Positions 57,932-64,000 of a DNA stretch of 64,000 nt are shown piece after piece. This DNA comes from a virus. Location of the stretch: positions 62,001 through 126,000 of the IMG/VR virus record IMGVR_UViG_3300020473_001965. One strand, 5' to 3'. The notes under the pieces were generated by a model, which saw only the letters and a list, made by a program, of their open reading frames with translations, had not been told where the DNA came from and ran no database searches. The number at the start of each line of letters is the position of its first letter. The first letter of the stretch is position 1. The position numbers were made by a program, and so were the translations under genes.

Positions 57932-58549
57932 CTACGCTAGTTTTGATGCACCCGCTCCTACGGCAATTGGTGTTTCAAGATCATCATTCATAGTACCGCT
58001 AGGACGAGTAAGTGTATCAAGTTTTTCATCAACTTCATCGGCGGACGCTTTGTCATATCGATCTAGCATAAATTGTCGAGCTCTATTTTTAATTGTCGTC
58101 TCAACATTAATCAAGTTGTTAAAGTTATTAATTAACCGTGAGATTCTCTCAGCAAAAGCATCAGCGTTAAGGGGCTGCTGAACTTCTTCTCCTGGGTCAT
58201 CAACGGCTACTGAAGAGTTGTCCACAGTTAGGCGCACATCATAGCCTGCTTGCTTTAATTTCTCAATCATGTTTTTAATGTCATCATCGGAGGCTGCGTC
58301 CGGGTCTTCTTCAGGCGTCGGTTCAGCATCTTCAGCTTCTTCGCCTTCTTCTTCTTCAAAGAGGTAACCTAGTGCTGATCTAAGTGTTTTAGATTCATCA
58401 GCTCTTTCCATCGCTGAATCTGCTTCATACTGTAACAATAATGCATCAATCTGACGATCTATCGAATCTTGCTCTTCAGCAGCACCCTCAGAAATCAGTT
58501 TTAGCTCTTCTCTTATAATTCTTCTCAGTATTGCTGCTTCCTTTTTCAT
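57932..58549 (-). CDS. Leader-family acidic head-type protein
   Basis: A 205-residue protein; ATG 58549 places the leader KKEAAILRRIIREELKLISE (ending in an ISE site) at the N-terminus. An acidic linker and helical domain (NDIKNMIEKLKQAGYDVRL-like and NFNNLINVETTIKNRARQFM) follow. Presumed internal head protein. Overlap with the upstream gene's longer frame is not used. Confidence 0.8.
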   Translation of the reverse strand: MKKEAAILRRIIREELKLISEGAAEEQDSIDRQIDALLLQYEADSAMERADESKTLRSALGYLFEEEEGEEAEDAEPTPEEDPDAASDDDIKNMIEKLKQAGYDVRLTVDNSSVAVDDPGEEVQQPLNADAFAERISRLINNFNNLINVETTIKNRARQFMLDRYDKASADEVDEKLDTLTRPSGTMNDDLETPIAVGAGASKLA

Positions 58550-58550
58550 T

Positions 58551-58949
58551 TTAGCTATCCTGTATTCCAGCTCTTTGCTTGCCCAGTTCAGCACCCTTAC
58601 CTAACTTCTTGGCTTTTGAAGTGGTTACATTTTGCTCTACAAATGTAGTTAACATATCATCAAAAAACTGAATTAAGGCCGGGATTTCTGTTGAAGTTAT
58701 GTTCTGTGCGCCTCGAAGTGCCTTCATCATATAGTTTCCTGCTTCTGTTTTATTTGTAGGCATCTTTGCACCTTGCAACTTCGGCTGGTATTCTTTTCCG
58801 GCGGCACCTAGTTCAGCTTGGTCTCCTTCGGGGGCATCTTCTTGACCAGGTTGATTCTCAGATATAACTCTCTTGGACAGCTCATTGAGCTTCTTAATCT
58901 GCAATTGGTTTCTAACAATCTTTCTAAGTTTTGATTCTGTAATTTTCAT
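58551..58949 (-). CDS. Leader-family small helical protein
   Basis: A 132-residue protein with MKITESKLRKIVRNQLQIKK, then LNE and ISE sites close together, an acidic-polar linker and helices (LIQFFDDMLTTFVEQNVTTS). It directly follows the superoxide-dismutase-like gene. Function unknown. Confidence 0.82.
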   Translation of the reverse strand: MKITESKLRKIVRNQLQIKKLNELSKRVISENQPGQEDAPEGDQAELGAAGKEYQPKLQGAKMPTNKTEAGNYMMKALRGAQNITSTEIPALIQFFDDMLTTFVEQNVTTSKAKKLGKGAELGKQRAGIQDS

Positions 58950-58956
58950 TGTGTTC

Positions 58957-59640
58957 TCACTTAAGTGCTTTTGCGATCTTCTCAGCTCGCTTAAATCGGT
59001 CCTCGATGACTTGCCAGTTTAGTTCCTTCATCATCGCGTATACATAAGACTTTCTCTTTGAAAGATAGTCCCTGTAATATGAGTGCTCCCACACGTCGAC
59101 GACAATCACGGGATAGAATCCGACCGGAACATTAAGGCTGTGTAAGTCGATTACTGTGTTCATGTATCGTTGCGTGTATGTGTTGTAGCCTGTGACTACC
59201 CAACCATTTCTGGCAGACTTTGCACATGCTATAAAGTCTTCTTGCCATGCATCGAAAGATCCGAAGTCTCTCTCAAGACGCATAAAAGAGAGTGTGTCCA
59301 TAGAAACTTCGCTTTGGACATCGCTAATGTTGTTAAAGAAGAGCTCGTGTAGATAAGCAGCGTTCATGTTGTACGTTTCATCCACTTTCAAGCTTCGGAA
59401 GTAAGAATGATTTAAGCCCGCCTCATCTCGATTTGCGGCGTCGAGCTCAGCTGAGACTCTATTAAATGTTTTTACATAGTTCTCATACAAGCCCTCATGT
59501 GCGTGCTTGTTCTTTTGGGTTAAAAGCTCAGTGGGCAAATCAAATTGCTTCTTTTGCAACACGAGTGCTTCATTAACTTCTTCTTCTTCGATTCCCAAGG
59601 AATCTCTGATTATTTCTCTTACACCATCTTTAGTAATCAT
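58957..59640 (-). CDS. Fe/Mn superoxide-dismutase-like protein with head-type leader
   Basis: A 227-residue protein. The N-terminus MITKDGVREIIRDSLGI, followed by VNE, fits the leader family. The rest matches Fe/Mn-SOD: HAHEGLYENYVKTFN (first His ligand region, spacing one residue off), NMNAAYLHELFFNN (second His), ARNGWVVTGYN and VDVWEHSYYRDYLSKR with the D and H ligands. Activity is uncertain because of the changed first-His spacing. The leader implies packaging in the virion; it may be a structural SOD relative or a protective enzyme. Confidence 0.85.
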   Translation of the reverse strand: MITKDGVREIIRDSLGIEEEEVNEALVLQKKQFDLPTELLTQKNKHAHEGLYENYVKTFNRVSAELDAANRDEAGLNHSYFRSLKVDETYNMNAAYLHELFFNNISDVQSEVSMDTLSFMRLERDFGSFDAWQEDFIACAKSARNGWVVTGYNTYTQRYMNTVIDLHSLNVPVGFYPVIVVDVWEHSYYRDYLSKRKSYVYAMMKELNWQVIEDRFKRAEKIAKALK

Positions 59641-60011
59641 TAGTCCACCACATATTCTTTTTCTAAATCTTTCTTGCTAACTTCTAGAGATTCCACTTCG
59701 CCCGTATCCGGATTCACATACTCTAGATTGACTGAGTCGGGGCCGATATGACTAACTGTGTACTCATACCCGCGTGGCCCGCCATTGGGTAAATGTGTTA
59801 CTCGGGTATCGAGGCCAAGATTGTCCACCTTTACTCGAGGTTCTTGGTCTTTCGGCTTTTCATCTTTCTTTGTGTCACCCGGGTCTTCAACAGACTTGTC
59901 AGCCTTCATACCATCAGCCGGCTTTTCAGAAAGCTCCTTGATTACGTCACGAAGATGCTGATCATACTGATCACGCATCATTCGAATTATTTGTTTCTCT
60001 GTTAATCTCAC
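59640..60011 (-). CDS. Leader-family protein with C-terminal beta domain, GTG start
   Basis: GTG 60011 overlaps the upstream TGA, has AAGGA nearby and puts the leader VRLTEKQIIRMMRDQYDQHL at residue 1, followed by LSE. An acidic-basic linker leads to a small beta domain (RGYEYTVSHIGPDSVNLEYV). Coupled by start/stop overlap to the SOD-like gene. Function unknown. Confidence 0.8.
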   Translation of the reverse strand: MRLTEKQIIRMMRDQYDQHLRDVIKELSEKPADGMKADKSVEDPGDTKKDEKPKDQEPRVKVDNLGLDTRVTHLPNGGPRGYEYTVSHIGPDSVNLEYVNPDTGEVESLEVSKKDLEKEYVVD

Positions 60012-62746
60012 TTTCCTTCCCCTAAACCTGCTAGTGTCATCCATCTTTCGTCAACCTGAGACTGCTCATGAGCTCTTGACTCTGTTATTACATCTGTTGA
60101 CTCGGGCCCCTCTTTAACAAGGCCGTATGTGACGAGCACATCGACGATTTTGTCTCTAGTTGCCTTGTCCTGGAATGATTGTCGGCGTTTGTCACCAAAA
60201 GCATTGCTTACTGCCTTGTTTGCTGCTGCTCGAGAGACCTTTGACTTGTTTGATACAAACTGATTAAAGATTTTTTGAACCAGTCTTTGTGTAGCTGCTT
60301 TGTTCTTGGCGCCTAATTTTGGATATTCAAACGACCCGCCTTTTGAAGTCTTTGATTTTTTATCTTTCTTCAAGTAGATATCAGAAGTAACAGATTTGTC
60401 GACTGTAAAGTAAGGTTCTACCTCGACACCTTTTCTGCGGAGATCGGGTGAACCCATGTCTTTCACCATTTGATCGTATGTTCTGTCTTTAACTGGTTTG
60501 TTTCTACCTAAGTGGGTCACACCTTTTCGTCGATCATCTAGATCACTTGAGGATGGCGTTGTATCTTTTCCAGTAATGCCTTGATCTTGTGCCGCTTGGA
60601 ATCTTTCTTTTTCAGTTTCGTATCGCTTGAGTGTAATTCCTCCTCGAGTCCGGTGGGCGTGAACGCCGTCGTCGTCAAGACGAAGAATTGCTAGTCTTGG
60701 TTTATCATCACCTGGTTTTGGTGGTACGGGAGGTACGGGAGGGTCGTCTTTTCCGCCAGTTCGTTTGTCATTAAGCGTGAACTGGCCGTCTCCGACGGCA
60801 CCATCGAGCATCTCTTTGGTAATCGGCCCAAATTCTGGGTGCTTTACTTTTAATAGCGCGTTCACCCACTTGAGAAGTGTCGGATAGTCGTCAAAGTTTT
60901 TGAAAGACGCACCAAACGTTCCCTCATCTTCTGGGTAGTTTTTAGGTTCACCCTGCCTGTTCTTGAATATGAACTCACCTTCGTGAGCTTCTGAAAGCAG
61001 ATCGATTATGGCATCAGGCGTTGTTATTCCTAATTCTACTAATGCAGGCAGGTTGGGCACATACCCAGAAAGATCTAGATCTACTTCCTCTTCTTCACCG
61101 GTTTCTGGATCTTTGACTGTTATTGTCATACGATTGGCAAAAAGGTCTATCACGATTTGCTCGTCTTCACCAGGCGGTGGAAGTGGAGGATCGTCTTCTC
61201 CACCTTCTTTACCTACATCCTCAAATCCGTCAACCATGACCTTGAGGATGGACATGCGAGAGCCGCGGATCTTGCCCGAACCTTTTTTACCACCCTTGCC
61301 TTTCCATCGAAGGAATCCACTAGCAGCACCTGCAGCTAGAAACCCTAACCCGAAGCCTTTGAGCAAGGGGCCGGCCCACTTCATAAGGCCGTTCAACACA
61401 TCATTCCTGAACGTATCATCTTCAACTATTCTAGTCTGATCTGGCATTGACTGGGAAAGCGTCTGAGATACATTCTCTGAGAACTGACCTGGGTCTATTC
61501 CGAAAAGTTCTGATCCTGCTTTTCCCATACCAGATGTTGCGTCGCCCGCGCCGCCGACAAAAGCTGTTACAGGGTCTGCGTTTGATGAAATAAGGTTGTC
61601 CACAGCTGCTGGACCCTTAGAGTCCATCATCGATGCTTTGATCAACTTAAGCAACTGTGCATTCTTCCCGCCGCCGAAGACAGTTCCCATGGAGGGTCCG
61701 CCTGCTTTACCAAATGTGCCGTCTCCCGTTATTCTTCGAACAACACGGATGATACCTTCTTCAGGCTTGACTTCACCCAAACCTACTGATTTCGAAATTG
61801 TTTGGGTTACTGTTTTTCCTGGAACTGTAGTTGTAGTTACATCCTTCATTGACTGCATCAAATCTTGAGCAAAAGGTGTGTCAGCTGCCCACCCGAGTGT
61901 CATCATAGCTGCGCCCGTTCCGATAAGAACGAGAGGTAACTTATACCCATAAGCAGCTTCAAAGTTTGCGGCGACATCGCCCTCTTTCCGACCAATTGAC
62001 TTTTCTTCTTGGCCTTCAACCTCTTCGAAGAGTAGGTCAGCAAGTGACTCTTCTTTACTCTCCCTATAGTAGTACTGGTCGTTCATCGCAAAGTCTTGGA
62101 AGTAAATTACTACCCCTCGAAGAACAGCGATAATGGTGTTGGCCGTTTTTGTATCAAGCTGCTCGGCGTCATGAGCAGAAACTACATCATCATAGATTTT
62201 TTGAAACTTAGCTGCTTCAGTCTTGAAACCGGATTTGTTTGCCTTGTTAGGGAATTCTGCTTGAACAAGCTCATCATACAAGTCTGAAAGCGGTTTATAT
62301 TCTATTGCTTTTAGCCAAGATTCTGCTTCTCTCTTTGCATTATCTTTAAGTTCTTGTCGCTTCTTGATATCAAACGTCTCATTTCCCCCTAGAAGTGTTC
62401 CGGCTTTGTTTCCGAACATTCCAATGTCTTTGATCCCTTTGATTCGATCAACTGTCTTAGCAAAAAAGCCGCGGGTGTCTTCGCCGGCTTCTTCTTGCTT
62501 GGCTTTCAGCATTTTCTTCAATGCAGATTTTGACAAAGCTTTAAGTTCGGCCTCGTCTGCTTGTGGATCACGATCCATTATCTTTTTGATCAAAGTTTTC
62601 TTTCGAGTGAAACCCAGTAACTCATTCAGCTCATCGTCTGAAAGCCCATTATTTGATGCTAAGATTGCTATGTGCTCTTCTGTCAAGTTGGCAAAATCTT
62701 CGTCGTCGAGCTCAAAAAGCAAAGATTCTAAGTCGTGTTGATTCAT
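60008..62746 (-). CDS. Large putative internal virion protein
   Basis: A 912-residue protein. The N-terminal ~150 residues are charged helices (LTEEHIAILASNNGLSDDEL). Hydrophobic segments lie near 270-290 (LVLIGTGAAMMTLGWAA) and 455-480 (GFGLGFLAAGAASGFLRWKG), then Gly/Pro-rich linkers and a basic C-terminus. The end, MTLAGLGEGK, resembles the AGLGEG near the start of the 43844 gene. Membrane-active internal or ejection protein is a reasonable inference; no family recognised. Confidence 0.82.
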   Translation of the reverse strand: MNQHDLESLLFELDDEDFANLTEEHIAILASNNGLSDDELNELLGFTRKKTLIKKIMDRDPQADEAELKALSKSALKKMLKAKQEEAGEDTRGFFAKTVDRIKGIKDIGMFGNKAGTLLGGNETFDIKKRQELKDNAKREAESWLKAIEYKPLSDLYDELVQAEFPNKANKSGFKTEAAKFQKIYDDVVSAHDAEQLDTKTANTIIAVLRGVVIYFQDFAMNDQYYYRESKEESLADLLFEEVEGQEEKSIGRKEGDVAANFEAAYGYKLPLVLIGTGAAMMTLGWAADTPFAQDLMQSMKDVTTTTVPGKTVTQTISKSVGLGEVKPEEGIIRVVRRITGDGTFGKAGGPSMGTVFGGGKNAQLLKLIKASMMDSKGPAAVDNLISSNADPVTAFVGGAGDATSGMGKAGSELFGIDPGQFSENVSQTLSQSMPDQTRIVEDDTFRNDVLNGLMKWAGPLLKGFGLGFLAAGAASGFLRWKGKGGKKGSGKIRGSRMSILKVMVDGFEDVGKEGGEDDPPLPPPGEDEQIVIDLFANRMTITVKDPETGEEEEVDLDLSGYVPNLPALVELGITTPDAIIDLLSEAHEGEFIFKNRQGEPKNYPEDEGTFGASFKNFDDYPTLLKWVNALLKVKHPEFGPITKEMLDGAVGDGQFTLNDKRTGGKDDPPVPPVPPKPGDDKPRLAILRLDDDGVHAHRTRGGITLKRYETEKERFQAAQDQGITGKDTTPSSSDLDDRRKGVTHLGRNKPVKDRTYDQMVKDMGSPDLRRKGVEVEPYFTVDKSVTSDIYLKKDKKSKTSKGGSFEYPKLGAKNKAATQRLVQKIFNQFVSNKSKVSRAAANKAVSNAFGDKRRQSFQDKATRDKIVDVLVTYGLVKEGPESTDVITESRAHEQSQVDERWMTLAGLGEGK

Positions 62747-62777
62747 TATATAACTCCGCGTGCCTGCAGCCTACAAT

Positions 62778-62790
62778 CTAATTATTACGC
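62778..62790 (-). promoter_or_regulatory. Candidate promoter motif (GCGTAATAATTAG)
   Basis: Minus-strand GCGTAATAATTAG, 31 bases before the ATG of the 912-residue gene. It shares GCGTAATA with the motifs at 46943 and 33746. Confidence 0.45.
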
Positions 62791-62821
62791 AAAGAGACAA
62801 AATAATGACACACGCAGCTGT

Positions 62822-63226
62822 TTATTGGTAACTTTTAACAGACACACCTGAAGAGAGAAGCAAATCTATCCCAGACCTATCACGATACTCTTCGTCATAG
62901 ATCACTTCATCAATTCCGGCGTTTATCATCGCTTTGGCACACATTCTACAAGGTGAGAGCGTCACATACATTATCTTCTTCTTAGGATTGTTATAATCCA
63001 TTTTTAGAAGTGCGTTAATTTCTGCATGAATCATTCCCGACGCGCCTGGTTCTACTGACTCTACTTCATTAGGCCCGCCTTGATGGTTTCCGTTATACCC
63101 AACGGAAAGAACTTGTGTATTATCGTCAGTGACTACTATAGCTCCCACTTGATATCTTGGATCGTATGACCTTCTAGAAATGTTTCTGGCAAAGCTCATC
63201 CATATTTCATCCCACTCTGGACGCAT
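62822..63226 (-). CDS. dCMP deaminase
   Basis: A 134-residue zinc deaminase of the deoxycytidylate type. SYDPRYQVGAIVVTDD, YNGNHQGGPNE, MIHAEINALLKM (zinc His and catalytic Glu) and TLSPCRMCAKAMINAGIDEV (PCxxC) are all present. It turns dCMP to dUMP, feeding thymidylate synthesis in phage DNA replication. Length and motif order match T4-type and bacterial enzymes. Confidence 0.93.
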   Translation of the reverse strand: MRPEWDEIWMSFARNISRRSYDPRYQVGAIVVTDDNTQVLSVGYNGNHQGGPNEVESVEPGASGMIHAEINALLKMDYNNPKKKIMYVTLSPCRMCAKAMINAGIDEVIYDEEYRDRSGIDLLLSSGVSVKSYQ

Positions 63227-63309
63227 CTGATTACCTCCTGTTGCAATTATATTATTGTCTATAGGATTGTATTAAAAAACACATAAGTGACAACCAGGAT
63301 CATTCTAGA

Positions 63310-64000
63310 TTACTTGTCAGTACTTTCTTTTGTTGATTCGCCAGCATTCTTATCAGCGCCAACATTTTTAGCAGCTGTCTTCTTGACAAGCTTCTTTCTT
63401 GTAGATCTAGTTCTTTTGGGCTTATCAAATAAATCTTCCACATGCTTGTTTTTGGGAAGCTGAAAACCTGACGCTTTTTTATGTCCGCCGCCGCCGTATT
63501 TCTTTGCAATCTCTGAAACGTCTACAGTGTCATGAAATGCCCTTAAACTTACTTTTGTTTCTTTAGACTCATGGTCCCAAAACCATATCATCGCAAAATC
63601 ACAGTCAGGAGCTAGACGAGCGCCAATCTCAGACATCCAGTGTGATGCATTAACAACAAGGACATCCATTCCTCCTAGCTTTCTCTTTGATGCTTTCTCG
63701 CAGACTTTTTTCACAACTGTCTTGCTATACGCAAGTATGTAGGATCCTCGCTTGCACGCATCATCGAAAACTGAGTCGTCTTCAAATTTCTCAAATTCCT
63801 CAAATTCAAAGGGCACCATATCGAAAGCCGCACTGAATTCTTTAGAGTATTCAAGCTCCCACTTCCACAAGTCTCTATCCTGGATATATCGTATAAACTT
63901 TGGTGGCTCTTTTCCAGGGTGGAAAAACTCCCATGCAAGCATTGCGCCGGATTTTGTCATGTCAAAATGTGTATGAGACACGTCGTGCAACTCTACCATA
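63310..64000 (-). CDS. C-terminal part of a DHH/DHHA1-family phosphoesterase, cut by the window edge
   Basis: Open to the right edge; 229 residues visible. SGAMLAWEFFHPGKEPPKF, YIQDRDLWKWE and the DHHA1 motif KKYGGGGHKKASGFQL identify the family of DHH phosphoesterases (NrnA-, RecJ-like). The catalytic DHH domain should lie beyond 64000. A basic tail (RTRSTRKKLVKKTAAKN) follows the DHHA1 domain. It may degrade short RNA or cyclic dinucleotides; which is unknown. Confidence 0.82.
   Translation of the reverse strand, partial: MVELHDVSHTHFDMTKSGAMLAWEFFHPGKEPPKFIRYIQDRDLWKWELEYSKEFSAAFDMVPFEFEEFEKFEDDSVFDDACKRGSYILAYSKTVVKKVCEKASKRKLGGMDVLVVNASHWMSEIGARLAPDCDFAMIWFWDHESKETKVSLRAFHDTVDVSEIAKKYGGGGHKKASGFQLPKNKHVEDLFDKPKRTRSTRKKLVKKTAAKNVGADKNAGESTKESTDK

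Noticed and set aside
61008-61439. 143-codon plus-strand open frame
   Set aside because: Antisense to the 912-residue gene, with no ribosome site and a Ser/Pro composition typical of shadow frames.

Overview
The window reads as an interior piece of a large (jumbo-class) tailed-phage genome, probably marine and with a Gram-negative host. Evidence from the sequence: more than 120 tightly packed genes, most on the minus strand with ATGA/TAATG-type start-stop overlaps; many genes under 100 codons; tRNAs among protein genes; a phage-style mix of DNA metabolism (5'-3' exonuclease, ATP-dependent DNA ligase, XPD/DinG-type helicase, dCMP deaminase, MT-A70 methylase), a sigma factor, GroEL, Hsp20 and an FKBP prolyl isomerase; and no ribosomal or central metabolic operons. 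Three lipoproteins share features (SDY after the lipobox cysteine, a MopE-like metal-binding repeat, vWA and ASH-type domains) that are common in Myxococcota/Bdellovibrionota, so a host of that kind is possible but not shown. No major capsid, terminase, portal or polymerase gene lies in the window.

Layout. 1-10.4 kb (minus): small SH3/KOW-like 'GDLV' proteins alternate with Smr, a conserved phage protein, a eukaryote-type phosphomannomutase, a 1049-residue putative virion protein, a C-type-lectin lipoprotein, the exonuclease and TilS. 10.4-19.1 kb: Hsp20, then a tandem array of proteins that all begin with the same amphipathic leader (MKI-K-LR-II-EE) and often have an LSE/LNE site soon after; a plus-strand sulfotransferase island interrupts it and an 11-cysteine miniprotein heads it. 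19.2-27.4 kb: lipoprotein, more GDLV genes (one apparently with an ATT start), GIY-YIG nuclease, ligase, cysteine synthase, hotdog thioesterase. 27.4-34.5 kb: plus-strand SET-domain gene, helicase, a QueF relative without the catalytic cysteine, nucleotidyltransferase, asparagine synthetase. 34.6-40 kb: tRNA-Gly, tRNA-Ser and tRNA-Asn with FKBP, deaminase, MT-A70, phosphoesterase, and a sigma factor lacking region 4.2 followed by a small helix-turn-helix gene. 40-47 kb: GroEL, restriction-like nuclease, structural candidates. 47-51 kb: plus-strand module of HIGH-motif nucleotidyltransferase, secreted trypsin-like protease and two vWA lipoproteins behind a sigma70-like promoter. 51-62.8 kb: ligase-like DUF6267 protein, a second set of leader-bearing proteins including a superoxide-dismutase-like and a pterin-dehydratase-like protein, a membrane/lysis cassette candidate, and a 912-residue protein. 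The window ends in a dCMP deaminase and a truncated DHH-family gene.

How it may work together (inference). The two leader clusters look like head-packaged proteins whose leaders would be removed by a T4-type prohead protease (I/L-x-E sites). The GDLV proteins, about two dozen, are mostly coupled to a different enzyme gene each. A recurring minus-strand motif GCGTnATATTTAT or GCGTAATAATTA sits just upstream of large structural-type genes and may be the late promoter, perhaps read by the split sigma system; sigma70-like promoters precede the plus-strand surface module and the restriction-like nuclease.
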